This document shows, one piece after another, positions 17,301 through 25,885 of a DNA stretch of 64,000 bases. Location: positions 49,885-113,884 of the forward strand of contig NZ_ABCS01000024.1 of the NCBI RefSeq assembly GCF_000170895.1, in the 5' to 3' direction. This stretch comes from Plesiocystis pacifica SIR-1 (GTDB taxonomy: Bacteria > Myxococcota_A > Polyangia > Nannocystales > Nannocystaceae). Below the pieces are notes generated by a model. The model was not told the DNA's origin. It saw only the letters and a list, made by a program, of their open reading frames with translations, and did no database searches. The position numbers and the translations under genes were made by a program. Numbering within the stretch: the first letter of the stretch is position 1; every line of letters begins with the position of its first letter.

Positions 17301-20177
17301 GGCGAAGGCGTCGACGAGGGCGGGGTGGTGGCCGCGGCGCAGGAGCATGCGCGCTTGCAGGGCGAGGAGCCAGGCGAAGTGCGGCGCGCTGACGCTGAAC
17401 GCGGTCCGCGAGGCGATGGTCAGGAGCTGGATGCGGGTCAGCTCGAGGGGGTCGTCGACGGGGCGCAGGGCCATGAGCGCGTCGAGCTCGACGGCGCGGA
17501 CCAGGGCGAAGGAGCGCAGCGCCGCAGCGAGCACGCGCACGGGGTGGACCTTGGCGGGGATGTCGACGCCGAGCTCGCGCAGGCCGGCGGTCGCGAGGGC
17601 GAAGGCGTCGGCGTTGCGCCGCTGGATCGACAGGATCTCGGCCCGACGCACGGCGACCTTGGCCCGCTCGATGGGCGAGAGCTCGAGGCGCTCGAGGGCC
17701 TCGAAGGCCGCGGCCTCGGCCTCGGTCTCGCCGGACAGGCCGATGGCCAGGGCGCGGCCGAAGTAGGCCCGAAAGTGACCCGCGCGGCCCGAGCGGGCGG
17801 CGTCGGGGTGGCCCGCGAGCCGCGACTCGATCAGCCCGACGGCGTCCTCGAAGTAGCGCCGCGCCGAGCTCCACGCCCCCGCGTCGAGGGCGGCCTGGCC
17901 CGCGCGCAGCAGCCAGGGCTCGACGGCGCCGTCGTCCCCGCTGGACCGGTCGAGCCCCGAGGTCAGCGGTCGACCGAGCTGCTCGCTGAGCTGCTCGGGA
18001 TCGAGCGCGCCCGCGAGCGCGGCCTGGAGCTGATCGGCGATGGCGAAGGTCTGTTCATCGCTGACGCTGCGCTCCCCGTCGCGGACGCTGTCGGCGTCGA
18101 CGCGGGCGAGCAGGGCCCGGGCGATGCGGGCATGGACGAGGGCGCGGGCGTCGGCCTCGAGGGCCGCGATCGCGGCCTCTTGCAAGCGATCGTGGACGAA
18201 GGCGTAGGTCCGCGGCCCCCGCGAGTGGATCAGCCCGGCGGCCTCGAGGGTGTAGAGCCCCGCGATCAGCTCGGCGCGCGACAGGCCCTCGCGGGCGCTG
18301 ACCTCCCCGAGCAGCTCGAGCTCGAAGTCCGCGCCCTGGCAGCCGGCGATGGCGAGCAGGTGGCGGTCGGTCTCCGACAGCCGCGCGAGCTTCGACGCGA
18401 GCACGCCGAGGATGTCGTCGGGGATGCCCGCGCTGGCGATGGCCTCGAGGTCCCAGCGCCAGCCCTCGAGGCTCGGCCGCAGCAGCCCGCGCTCGCCGAG
18501 GTGGACCAGGAACTGACGCAGGAACAGGGGGTTGGCGTCGGTCTTGCGGACCAGCAGCTCGGCCAGGGGCGCGACGGCCTCGGCGTCGCGGCCGAGCAGG
18601 TCGCCGAGCATGGCCTCGACGGCGCGCCGATCGAGGGGCCCCAGGCGCAAGGTCGGGGCCTCGAGCTCCCGGGCCCTCACCAGGGCGGGGTGGTCCGCGC
18701 GAATCTCCCCGGTGCGGTAGGCGAGGATGAACAGCACGGCGCCGAGGGAGGACTGGCCGAGCAGGCGCGCGAGCAGCTCTCCGGTCCCGCCCTCGCTCCA
18801 CTGCAGGTCGTCGATGATCACCACCAGGGGCGCCGGGGCGGACAGGGTCGCGAACAGGCGCTCGAAGGCGAGGTGCAGGCGGTTGCGGCCCTCGGCCAGA
18901 TCGAGCTCGGGGGCCGCCTCGACCTCGCCGAGGATCAGCGCGAGGGGAGGGATGCGCTCGGTCAGCATGCTGGCGACGGCGCCCAGGCCCCGGCGCAAGC
19001 GCTTTCGCCACCGGCTCAGGGCGTGCTCGCTGCGCGTGAGCAGCTGCTCGAAGTAGGTGCTCAGCCCGGCCAGCAGCGCGGCGTAGGGGCTGTCCCGGGC
19101 GTCGAGCTGAAACTTGACGTGGACGGCCGTGCTGCCCTCGGCGATCATCGGCGCGTCGAGCTCGCGGATCAGCGCCGACTTGCCCTCTCCAGGCGCGCCG
19201 CTGATCAGCAGCAGCTGGGGCGTGCGGGCCTCCCGGAGCCGAGCGAAGTGTTCGCGCAGCGCCGCCTGCTCGGGCTCGCGGCCGTAGAGCTGGTGGGGCA
19301 TCAGCAAGGTCGCGCTGTAGTCCGCCGAGCCCAGGGGGAAGTCGGGCTCGGCGTTCTGGCCGAGGGCCGCGGCGAGGCGCTCGAGGTCCGCGAGCAGGCC
19401 CCGGGCCGACTGGTAGCGGTGCTCGGGGGCCTTCTCGAGCAGCTTCATGACCATCGCGGACAGCAGCGCGGGCAGGCCCTCGCGCAGCTCCTGGGGCGGC
19501 CTCGGTCGCCGGGCGAGGTGGGCGTGGATGAGCTGCTGGGGGATGTCGGTCTCGAAGGGGCGGCGGCCGGTGAGCAGCTCGTAAAAGGTCGCGCCCAGGG
19601 AGTAGAGGTCGCTGCGCAGATCGACCTCGCGCCGGGTCTTGCCGGTCTGCTCGGGCGAGATGTAGGGCAAGGTCCCGGCGATCACGTCGGGGTCGTGGAC
19701 CAGGCGGCGCTGGCTCTCGAGCAGCACGGAGATGCCGAAGTCGGCGATGTAGACCTTGCCCGTGCCCGCCTCGATCAGGATGTTGCTGGGCTTGATGTCG
19801 CGGTGGATGATGCGGCGCTCGTGGACCTTGGCCAGGCCCGCGGCCAGGCGCGTCGCCACGCGTAGGAAGGTGGGCAGGGCCATGGGCTTGCCGCCCGCGA
19901 ACTCGGCCAGGTTCTGGCCCTCGACGTAGTCGAGCAAGAGCACCAGCTGATCGCCGCTGCGCTCGATGCCGCGGGCGCGCACGACCTCCGGGATGTCCAG
20001 TGCCTGCAGCAGGCCAAACTCGTGCTCGACCCGGGCCCGGCTGGCCTCGTCCTCGAGCTCGAAGACCTTGGCGACCACCGAGGTGCCGTCGCTCTCACGA
20101 CGCGCGGCGTAGACCTGGGCGCGCGTCGAGGCGCTCAAGCGCTGCAACGTCACATGACCCGGGAGCGGGAGGACCAC
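14361..20177 (-). CDS. multi-domain Ser/Thr kinase-AAA ATPase-GAF-PAS-histidine kinase
   Basis: Signalling protein of 1,938 residues. The N-terminal Ser/Thr kinase (about 8-275) has Lys37, HRDIKPSN at 125-132 and DFG at 146-148. An AAA/NB-ARC-like ATPase follows with Walker A GAPGEGKS (327-334) and Walker B VVIIDDLQW. A helical repeat region occupies the middle, then a GAF domain (about 1410-1560), a PAS domain, and a histidine kinase with GVAHEINNPIQ, DRGPGIPE and GTGLGLAI. This matches the multi-sensor hybrid kinase type known from cyanobacteria and myxobacteria. No transmembrane segment is evident, so it is probably cytosolic. The GTG start lies 5 nt after a TATGAT box. It overlaps its convergent neighbour by 22 bp. 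Confidence 0.93.
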   Translation of the reverse strand: MVLPLPGHVTLQRLSASTRAQVYAARRESDGTSVVAKVFELEDEASRARVEHEFGLLQALDIPEVVRARGIERSGDQLVLLLDYVEGQNLAEFAGGKPMALPTFLRVATRLAAGLAKVHERRIIHRDIKPSNILIEAGTGKVYIADFGISVLLESQRRLVHDPDVIAGTLPYISPEQTGKTRREVDLRSDLYSLGATFYELLTGRRPFETDIPQQLIHAHLARRPRPPQELREGLPALLSAMVMKLLEKAPEHRYQSARGLLADLERLAAALGQNAEPDFPLGSADYSATLLMPHQLYGREPEQAALREHFARLREARTPQLLLISGAPGEGKSALIRELDAPMIAEGSTAVHVKFQLDARDSPYAALLAGLSTYFEQLLTRSEHALSRWRKRLRRGLGAVASMLTERIPPLALILGEVEAAPELDLAEGRNRLHLAFERLFATLSAPAPLVVIIDDLQWSEGGTGELLARLLGQSSLGAVLFILAYRTGEIRADHPALVRARELEAPTLRLGPLDRRAVEAMLGDLLGRDAEAVAPLAELLVRKTDANPLFLRQFLVHLGERGLLRPSLEGWRWDLEAIASAGIPDDILGVLASKLARLSETDRHLLAIAGCQGADFELELLGEVSAREGLSRAELIAGLYTLEAAGLIHSRGPRTYAFVHDRLQEAAIAALEADARALVHARIARALLARVDADSVRDGERSVSDEQTFAIADQLQAALAGALDPEQLSEQLGRPLTSGLDRSSGDDGAVEPWLLRAGQAALDAGAWSSARRYFEDAVGLIESRLAGHPDAARSGRAGHFRAYFGRALAIGLSGETEAEAAAFEALERLELSPIERAKVAVRRAEILSIQRRNADAFALATAGLRELGVDIPAKVHPVRVLAAALRSFALVRAVELDALMALRPVDDPLELTRIQLLTIASRTAFSVSAPHFAWLLALQARMLLRRGHHPALVDAFAQFAYIVTALFSSTHGARLGQLAVRYAEARALPPQAQSRVRYAYSILTAPRHRPFAELHQEQLDLLRYSLEAGDRLNATQGFGPSMGYRLSSGMHLREVLEVARRVQNLPGAGSLELLDQPATAIATHFADTLSARDWRPGVIPGPGFYVLQRKAARVERTSLIHLESYGLWLLGERERAVERAEPIAHRFERDLVGMWLTAEHAMASALFASYRHARSSSARERWRMRRRMRQRLRLLRKWARACAINYEPMAELVAGELARVDGRPERALAHYERAHAQSARSGVHGLAGLACERLACLAEARGWGSLAHAMRVSARRSYARWGAQAVVARMDYEFPEVLSAETHASILSTATTTLARTTSEARAPRAPNTSTTSRIGLPPRPRLDTHRSVSESDHVLDLDSVLATLRAIGEELRLEEVVRRVLASAIENAGASRGLILLERGGTLAVVAEGDTLATEETLAAPLELERAGDRLPASVARYVARTLRPEVLDDAREDPRFSVDPYIVRTGVPSLLCTPMTHRGELVALIVLENEHGPRAFTRKRVEILDMVLAQAGNALQNARLFARLQRSEQRLRSLIDGVPDSIAVLDLDASVELVDTTLGAHAGLDEVLGSSFAGLIHPDHPEGLERWRRCFAEVLDTKELRELELCLAIPPPSSPRAPAPVQPSPPERWTMVRLNPLSPNVLGREGSESGADSGSSDFARVLAVLTDIHERRVAEQSKAALEAKLRQQQRLESIGTLASGVAHEINNPIQGIRNYAELLRGESCDEATVDEFAREIIHESERVTTFVRGLLTFARREGSEQAPALERVAPRELVDASSLLVKTILRRDGVELRTRFAPALPQVPCRPQQIQQVLMNLVTNARDALVEAELPRERMTLELEVDACEREGATWVRFQVRDRGPGIPESARAQLFDPFFTTKARDKGTGLGLAISHGIATEHGGRLSFETELGVGTCFTLELPTETPCPAPQRVAGS

Positions 20178-20182
20178 ACCCC

Positions 20183-20188
20183 ATCATA
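20183..20188 (-). promoter_or_regulatory. putative -10 box for the multi-domain kinase gene
   Basis: TATGAT on the minus strand, 5 nt before the GTG at 20177 (another GTG lies 3 nt after the box, out of frame). Confidence 0.45.
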
Positions 20189-20282
20189 GTGCGCCCAGCA
20201 GCACGACCGCGCCCGTCCTTGGGGCGTGGGGGCTCGCGCGGGGCGATTGTCGTTGCCGGGTGCGTTCGCGCCCCCCGTCGAG

Positions 20283-21104
20283 TCAGAGCATCCGCGACCA
20301 AAGCGGCCGGGTGACCAGCAAACCCAGGAACATCATCGCCGGCCCGCGCTTTTTCTTGCCCCACAAAAAGTCGAACTGGGCGCGCAGGAAGGGCTTGCCG
20401 AGGAAGGCGTCGGCGAGGGCCTCGGACTCCCGGGCGTTGATGGCGAGGAGCTCCTCGCGCGTCATGTCGCCGCGGTAGCTCCGCCCGCCGCCGGCCTCGA
20501 TGGCCGCGCGGGCCCGGGCGTGGGCGGCGTCTTGGAGTTTGTCGTGGTCGACGAGCTCGGTCACGAAGCCGGCGGCGAAGGCCTCGGCGGCGGTCGGCTT
20601 CCAGCCCTGCGCGCCGAGCATGCGCTCGGCGTTGCGCGCGTCCATGATCTTGGCGAAGAGCACGGACGAGCAGCCCTCGGGGGTGATGCCCAGGCGCGCG
20701 AAGGGGGTCGAGAAGGTCGCCTTGTCCGACGCCACGATGGCGTCGCACAGCGTCGCCGAGGTCACCGCAGCGCCGATCGCCGGGCCGTTGGCGGCGACGA
20801 TGATCGGCTTGGGGAAGTTGATGAAGGTGTCGAACAGGCCTCGGTTGCGCTCGATGATGAACGCGCGGAGTTTCTTGGGGTGCTCGGGGCGCATGACGCC
20901 GCTGAGGTTGACCCCGGCGCAGTAGTAGGGGTCGGCCCCGGTGAGGATGACGGCCTCGGTCTCGTCGGCGTCCGCGAGCCGAGCCAGCGCCTCGTAGAGG
21001 GCGGTCATCATCTCGACCGTCCAGCCGTTGAGGCGGCGGGGGTTGTTCATGGTCAAGGTCGTGACACCCTCGCGGGTGGACTCGAGGAGCAGCTCGGAGG
21101 CCAT
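20283..21104 (-). CDS. enoyl-CoA hydratase/isomerase (crotonase family)
   Basis: Crotonase-fold enzyme of 273 residues acting on acyl-CoA in fatty acid oxidation. The CoA-binding/oxyanion segments are visible (ILTGADPYYCAGVNLSG and ANGPAIGAAVTSATLCDAIVA). ITPEGCSS carries the glutamate typical of delta3,delta2-enoyl-CoA isomerases of the peroxisomal ECI2 type, so isomerase is more likely than hydratase. ATG start at 21104, 8 nt after a TATGCT box. No other beta-oxidation gene is adjacent; the divergent neighbour is an AraC regulator that could control it (inference). Confidence 0.9.
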   Translation of the reverse strand: MASELLLESTREGVTTLTMNNPRRLNGWTVEMMTALYEALARLADADETEAVILTGADPYYCAGVNLSGVMRPEHPKKLRAFIIERNRGLFDTFINFPKPIIVAANGPAIGAAVTSATLCDAIVASDKATFSTPFARLGITPEGCSSVLFAKIMDARNAERMLGAQGWKPTAAEAFAAGFVTELVDHDKLQDAAHARARAAIEAGGGRSYRGDMTREELLAINARESEALADAFLGKPFLRAQFDFLWGKKKRGPAMMFLGLLVTRPLWSRML

Positions 21105-21112
21105 GGCGGCGG

Positions 21113-21118
21113 AGCATA
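21113..21118 (-). promoter_or_regulatory. putative -10 box
   Basis: TATGCT on the minus strand, 8 nt before the ATG at 21104 of the crotonase gene. Confidence 0.35.
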
Positions 21119-21199
21119 CCCGAGGGCCAACGCAGTTCCAGGGGGCCCTGGGGGGATGCGAAGGGAGCGCTGGGCTGGGGTCGGCGTTGGCGCGGAGGG

Positions 21200-21205
21200 T
21201 AGACT
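21200..21205 (+). promoter_or_regulatory. putative -10 box for a leaderless start
   Basis: TAGACT, then GTGGTC, then the ATG at 21212. It also overlaps the spacer after a GGAGGG (21194-21199) that could be a ribosome site for the alternative GTG at 21206. Confidence 0.45.
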
Positions 21206-21211
21206 GTGGTC

Positions 21212-22258
21212 ATGGCGCGCAGCGACGCGGGGGACGCGGGGGACGAGCGGCTCGAGGACGGCATGTCGGGGCACCTGGTCACGGCGACGACGGTGTTCGC
21301 GATGACCCTCGGGATCCCGGCCGCGCAGCTCGAGTCGGCCACGGGCCTGAGCATGGCCGAGCTGACCGATCCGGACGCGCGCCTGCCCAACGTGACCGTC
21401 GCCAAGATCTGGCCGCTGATGCTCGCGGCCCAGCCCGAGCGCAGCTTGCCCCTGGCCATGGCCACGGCGGCGCCGCGGGACTACATGGGCCCGCTCGCCT
21501 ACGGCATGCAGTACGTCGACAGCCTGCGCGAGGCGATCGCGTGCATGAACACCTACCGCAAGGTGCTCTCGTCCGAGCTCGAGTTTGGCGAGGAGCTGCG
21601 CCCGGGGCAGACGGTGTGCTGGTTCACCCACCCCAACGACGCCCTCGACGAGGGCGCGAGCGGGCTGGTCGGCCTGGCCCTGGGCTTTCGCTTCGTCACC
21701 GACCTGCTCGCCATGCCCGACGCCGTCGCTGGCGTCGAGCTCTACGGCCGCCCCCTCGGCCCGGCCGCGGACTACGAGGCCTTCTTCGGGGTGCCGGTGC
21801 GCTTCGAGACCGGGCGCCTGGCCATGGTGTTCCGCAGCGACCGCATGGACGCGCGCCCGCCCAGCTGCAATCCCGAGATCTACGCCTACATCCAAAAGCG
21901 CCTCGACCTGGCCCGAGAGCGCCTGCGCGTGGCCGACGGCCTCGGCGGGGTGCGCGAGGCCATGGCCCGCCTGGCGACGCGCTCGGAGTACGGGGCCGAG
22001 GCCCTGGCCAAGGAGCTGGGCATGAGCCTGCGCGCGCTCCAGCGCCACGTCGCCGCCGAGGGCACGACCTTGCGCGGGCTCATCGACGAGATGCGCGAGG
22101 CCAACGCCCGCGAGCTGCTCACCGATCGCCGGCTGAGCGTCGAGGAGGTCGCCTTCTTGCTGGGCTACTCCGACGAGCGGGCCTTTCGGCGGGCCTTCAA
22201 GCGGACCAGCGGGTCGACGCCGGCGCAGTACCGCCGCAGCCTGCGGCCGCGGATCTGA
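21212..22258 (+). CDS. AraC-family transcriptional regulator
   Basis: About 348 residues. The N-terminal two thirds match the arabinose-binding-like sensor domain of OruR/ArgR-type AraC regulators (DYMGPLAYGMQYVDSLREAI, ELRPGQTVCW). The C-terminal double helix-turn-helix is clear: ALAKELGMSLRALQRHVAAEG, then VEEVAFLLGYSDERAFRRAFKR and GSTPAQYR. It probably controls nearby metabolic genes, possibly the divergent crotonase gene. Start choice: ATG at 21212 fits the leaderless pattern; GTG at 21206 is possible. Confidence 0.92.
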   Translation: MARSDAGDAGDERLEDGMSGHLVTATTVFAMTLGIPAAQLESATGLSMAELTDPDARLPNVTVAKIWPLMLAAQPERSLPLAMATAAPRDYMGPLAYGMQYVDSLREAIACMNTYRKVLSSELEFGEELRPGQTVCWFTHPNDALDEGASGLVGLALGFRFVTDLLAMPDAVAGVELYGRPLGPAADYEAFFGVPVRFETGRLAMVFRSDRMDARPPSCNPEIYAYIQKRLDLARERLRVADGLGGVREAMARLATRSEYGAEALAKELGMSLRALQRHVAAEGTTLRGLIDEMREANARELLTDRRLSVEEVAFLLGYSDERAFRRAFKRTSGSTPAQYRRSLRPRI

Positions 22259-22271
22259 GTGGGGCCATGCC

Positions 22272-22799
22272 ATGCAGGCGGTCGAGTTCTCCCACGCGCG
22301 CTTGCCCTGGATCGTCGGGGCCGTCGCGCTGGCTTGCGGCGCCGCGGGCTGCGTCGGCCTGGGCATCGCAACGCCGCACCTGGCCATGATCGGCTGGGGG
22401 CTGGCGGTGCTCGCGGCCTTCGTCGCGTTTGGCTTTTGGCTCGTCGATCGGCGCGAGCGCGAGGGCGTCGCGGCCATGCGCGGCGGGGCGGTGCTCGGAT
22501 CCTGGGGCGGGGAGGGCCGCGCGCGGGTCGACGTGGGCGCGACCTTGGCCGTGGTCGACGGGAAGCCCCGGCTGTTTCACGTGAATTTTCGGCGGGCGAC
22601 GGGGGTTCGCCTGAGCCAGGACGAGGGCGGGGGGACGCTGTGCTTGGACGGCGTCGGCAACGACGGCAACGGCGACCTCGCGTTCCGCTTCGAGCTCCCC
22701 GTCGCGCCTGCGGACCTCGGCGCGGCCCGGGCTTGCGGCCACGCCCTGGCCGAGCACTTTGGCGTGGGCTTCAGCGAGGGTCCTCCAGACGCCCGTTGA
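22272..22799 (+). CDS. hypothetical membrane protein
   Basis: Unrecognised 175-residue protein, 13 nt after the AraC gene and probably cotranscribed. Two membrane segments (about 11-34 and 38-58) are followed by a soluble domain with alternating strands (RLFHVNFRRATGVRLSQDEG, DGNGDLAFRFELPV). Confidence 0.7.
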   Translation: MQAVEFSHARLPWIVGAVALACGAAGCVGLGIATPHLAMIGWGLAVLAAFVAFGFWLVDRREREGVAAMRGGAVLGSWGGEGRARVDVGATLAVVDGKPRLFHVNFRRATGVRLSQDEGGGTLCLDGVGNDGNGDLAFRFELPVAPADLGAARACGHALAEHFGVGFSEGPPDAR

Positions 22800-22865
22800 G
22801 CGCGGGGGGCGGCGGAGCCACGACCGCATTTTTCGCAGAAGCGGATTGCGAGGCCTCGCACAATC

Positions 22866-24368
22866 GTGCTCAATTCTCCGGTGGCCTCTCGGTACCGGAT
22901 GAACTTCGTTTGTGCGCTCTTTTCGCTGGGGGCCCTCGCTTGCACGGCGCCGCCCTCCGGCGATGAGCAGGGCGACGACGACATCGGCGACACGGACGCG
23001 ACCGAGGACACCGACGAGGGCGAGAGCTCGACCTCGGCGGGCACCGACGACGGGGACACGAGCTCGGACACCGGCGCGGCGCAGCGGCCCAACTGGCACG
23101 AAGACATCGCGCCGCTGGTCTACGAGCACTGCGTGGGCTGCCACCGCGACGGCGGCATCGCGCCCTTCGCCCTCGAAGAATTCGGGCAGGCCTCCGCGTT
23201 CGCCACCTTGATGCACGACGCCGTCCAGGCCGGGACCATGCCGCCGTGGGGCGCCCAGGAGACCGAGGACTGCCAGCCCATGCACGGGTGGAAGAACGAC
23301 ATGCGGCTCAGCGACGAGCAAAAGCAGCTGGTCGCCGACTGGCTCGACCTGGGCACGCCCGAGGGCGACCCCGCCGACGCCGTCGAGCTCCCCGAGCCGC
23401 CCAGCCTCGAGCTCGAGAACCCGACCGTCAACCTGGTCAACCCCGCGCCCTACACCGTCGGCGGCACCCAGGACAGCTTCAAGTGCATGGTCGTCGACCC
23501 GGGCAACGAGCAGGACGTGTGGATCACCGGCATGCAGATCGTCCCGGACAACGCGGAGGTCGTGCACCACGTGCTGACCTACATCGACACGGAGTCCGTG
23601 ACCGACGACATGGTCGACCAAAACGGCATGTTCGACTGTCCTGGGGGCCTCGTGAGCCTCGACGGGGGCAACCAGATCAGCTCCTGGGTCCCGGGCGGCG
23701 TGCCCATGCAGACGCCCCCCGAGGTCGGCTTTTACATGCCCGTGGGCGCCAAGATCGTGATGGCCTACCACTACCACCCGACCGGCGCGGGGGACCAGGT
23801 CGACCAGAGCTCCATCGACCTGCGCTGGACCACGGAGGAGCCCGAGGTGGCCGCCTACGCCGGGGTCATGGGGGCGGCGTTCAGCTCCTGGAACGTGCAG
23901 CCCGGCCCCAACGATCCGCCCGGGAGCAACGGCATCTTCGAGATCCCGCCGGACATCTCCGACCACCTCGAGGTCTTCGAGCTCACCGTCCCCAGCATCC
24001 TGCCGCCCGTCGAGGTGTTCACCGTGGGCAGCCACATGCACTACATCGGCGTCGACATGAAGGTCATCATCGAGCGCGACGGCGAGGAGCTGTGCTACCT
24101 GCAGACCCCGAACTGGAACTTTGACTGGCAGCGCCTCTACGACATCGACCTGCCCGTGGGCGAGCTGCCGACGATCCAAGGCGGCGACATCCTGCGCCTC
24201 GAGTGCACCTACGACAACACCCTCGACAACCCCGCGGTCGCCGAGCTGCTCGCCGAGCAGGGCCTCGACGAGCCGGTGACCATCGGGGTGGGGGAGCAGA
24301 GCCTCGAGGAGATGTGCGTGCTGCTCTACGGCGTGGCGACGAACCTGCCGATCGGCGACTTCCTCTAG
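22866..24368 (+). CDS. lipoprotein with haem c motif and copper type II monooxygenase-like domains
   Basis: About 500 residues. Leader ending LGALAC, then an acidic Asp/Thr linker. Residues near 90-110 hold a cytochrome c-type CVGCH in HEDIAPLVYEHCVGCHRDGG. The rest matches the two-copper fold of peptidylglycine/dopamine monooxygenases: VVHHVLTYID (paired His), MAYHYHPTG (third His), GSHMHYIG (HxH of the second copper) and EEMCVLLY (Met ligand). Such extracytoplasmic proteins are common in myxobacteria; the substrate is unknown. The GTG at 22866 gives a signal peptide with Arg residues; GTG 22881 or ATG 22899 are alternatives. Confidence 0.85.
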   Translation: MLNSPVASRYRMNFVCALFSLGALACTAPPSGDEQGDDDIGDTDATEDTDEGESSTSAGTDDGDTSSDTGAAQRPNWHEDIAPLVYEHCVGCHRDGGIAPFALEEFGQASAFATLMHDAVQAGTMPPWGAQETEDCQPMHGWKNDMRLSDEQKQLVADWLDLGTPEGDPADAVELPEPPSLELENPTVNLVNPAPYTVGGTQDSFKCMVVDPGNEQDVWITGMQIVPDNAEVVHHVLTYIDTESVTDDMVDQNGMFDCPGGLVSLDGGNQISSWVPGGVPMQTPPEVGFYMPVGAKIVMAYHYHPTGAGDQVDQSSIDLRWTTEEPEVAAYAGVMGAAFSSWNVQPGPNDPPGSNGIFEIPPDISDHLEVFELTVPSILPPVEVFTVGSHMHYIGVDMKVIIERDGEELCYLQTPNWNFDWQRLYDIDLPVGELPTIQGGDILRLECTYDNTLDNPAVAELLAEQGLDEPVTIGVGEQSLEEMCVLLYGVATNLPIGDFL

Positions 24369-24378
24369 CGGGCCAGGC

Positions 24379-25296
24379 GTGGGAATGACGCGCGGGTGCT
24401 GGCGCGTCGCATGGGCCATGCTTGCCCTCGCGCTCGTCGCCGCGCTCTTGGCTCCGGAGCTCGTCGAGCCCGTGATCGCGCTCGAGGGCGTCGCCGCTCA
24501 CCGCCAACGTTTGCGCGGCGGCGGGGTCGTGCAGGTCAACGCGTGGTGCAGCGAGTGGGGCGGGATGACCGCGGGCGTCGCGGCCCCCACGCCCGGAGAC
24601 GCCGACGCGCCGATCCACACCTTCACGGGCGGCCCCTTCGTGGAGATCCTCGACGATCGCCTGCTCATCGAGGAGCACCACGGCGCCGGCTCCGATGGTT
24701 CCGGTGAGCCCCCGCGGCCGCCCGTGGGCGCGACGGGGGTGGTCGACGCCCTCAACGGGGCCTACCACGTGACCCGGATGGTGCGTCTGGACCTTCGAGA
24801 TGGCTCGCGCATCGACGCGGGCTGGGACAGCTACGCCGGCCTCGCGGCCCTGGGCTCGCAGCGCTTCGTGATCGTCGCCCGCGACCCCGTCGAGCGCTCG
24901 GGCCATGAGCCGCGCCGGGCCCAGACCCTCGAGCGCTGGGACCTGCACCGCGGGGAGCTGCGCGTGCTCGCGCGGCCCGACATGCCGCTCGAGGCCCGGC
25001 GAGACTCGCGGACCGTGACGGTGCGGGTTGGCCTCGACGAGGTCCTGCAGCTCGACGGGACCAGCGGCGCCGTGACCCGCTCGAAGCTCGAATCGCCCCT
25101 CGAGGCCCACACCATCGAGCTGGCCGCGGATCCGCTGGCGAGCGACTGGGGGCCGCTGCGTACGACCGAGCCCTCGCTGCGGGTGCGCAGCGGCGGCGAG
25201 CTCATCGCGCCGGCGGTCGGCGGCTGCGGCTGGGGGGCGCTGCGCGTCGGCGAGCTGGTCTTCGTCGACGGCGGCGTCTACCGAGCTCCGAGCTAG
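24379..25296 (+). CDS. hypothetical membrane-anchored protein
   Basis: Unrecognised, about 305 residues (303 from the ATG at 24385), 10 nt after the monooxygenase-like gene and so probably in its operon. One N-terminal membrane segment or signal peptide (about 8-30) precedes a beta-rich extracytoplasmic domain with repeated strands (FVEILDDRLLIEEH, VTVRVGLDEVLQLDG). Its TAG stop shares the four bases CTAG with the stop of the convergent gene. Confidence 0.72.
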   Translation: MGMTRGCWRVAWAMLALALVAALLAPELVEPVIALEGVAAHRQRLRGGGVVQVNAWCSEWGGMTAGVAAPTPGDADAPIHTFTGGPFVEILDDRLLIEEHHGAGSDGSGEPPRPPVGATGVVDALNGAYHVTRMVRLDLRDGSRIDAGWDSYAGLAALGSQRFVIVARDPVERSGHEPRRAQTLERWDLHRGELRVLARPDMPLEARRDSRTVTVRVGLDEVLQLDGTSGAVTRSKLESPLEAHTIELAADPLASDWGPLRTTEPSLRVRSGGELIAPAVGGCGWGALRVGELVFVDGGVYRAPS

Positions 25297-25820
25297 GGCT
25301 TGGGGCTGCCGGCGACCGAGACCAGGTTGATGCAGTAGCGGTTGCGCCCCTGACGGTCGGGGATGTTGTGGCCGAGGTGGGTCCCGTCGATGGACACGCA
25401 CTCCCCATCGGGGAGCACCCGCACGTAGTTCCAGTTGACCTCTTCGTCGCGGAAGCTCGGCCACCCGTGGGCCTTGGACTCGGCGAGGAAGTCCTCGAAG
25501 CTGCGGCCGATGGGCGCCCGGAACAGCTCCTTGCCCGAGTTGGCGTCGTAGTAGCTCGTGGGCTCGCCGCTGCGGTCGACCTCGCTCAGCCACTGGGTCG
25601 TCAGGAAGTAGCCCGAGCGCTCGGCGTAGTGGCGGTTGAAGTTGCAGATCCGGTCGGCGAGCTGGGTGTCGCAGCCGTAGCGCAGGGGGTCTTGGACCGG
25701 GGTCTCGGAGCTGCCGTGGGCCTTGGGCCGCATGAGCGAGTCGTGGCCCATGACCGGCAGCTTGCCGGCTTCGGGTTTCCAGTCGGGCGGGGTTTGACAG
25801 CCTTCGTAGTTCTCGGACAT
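25293..25820 (-). CDS. MsrB-like protein lacking the zinc cysteines
   Basis: 175 residues. The C-terminal 90 residues follow the methionine-R-sulfoxide reductase (SelR) fold: YYDANSGKELF, HGWPSF, THLGH and NRYCIN, with the catalytic-type Cys163 in RYCI. The usual zinc-binding CxxC pairs are absent: the segment before HLGH reads CVSIDGT. The N-terminal 80 residues are not typical MsrB and contain three more Cys. It may be a divergent reductase or a binding domain. No signal peptide. A TAGCTT box lies about 20 nt upstream. It shares its stop codon bases with the convergent gene. Confidence 0.72.
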   Translation of the reverse strand: MSENYEGCQTPPDWKPEAGKLPVMGHDSLMRPKAHGSSETPVQDPLRYGCDTQLADRICNFNRHYAERSGYFLTTQWLSEVDRSGEPTSYYDANSGKELFRAPIGRSFEDFLAESKAHGWPSFRDEEVNWNYVRVLPDGECVSIDGTHLGHNIPDRQGRNRYCINLVSVAGSPKP

Positions 25821-25885
25821 GGGACCTGAGCTCGCTCCGTGGGCAAGCTAGCACGCGCTCGGTGCGCTGTCGGCCAAACCCGCGC

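Noticed and set aside
14952..19865. 1,637-residue plus-strand open frame
   Set aside because: Low-complexity Gly/Ala/Leu/Glu reading opposite the kinase gene. High GC leaves the antisense frame open; no domain is recognisable.
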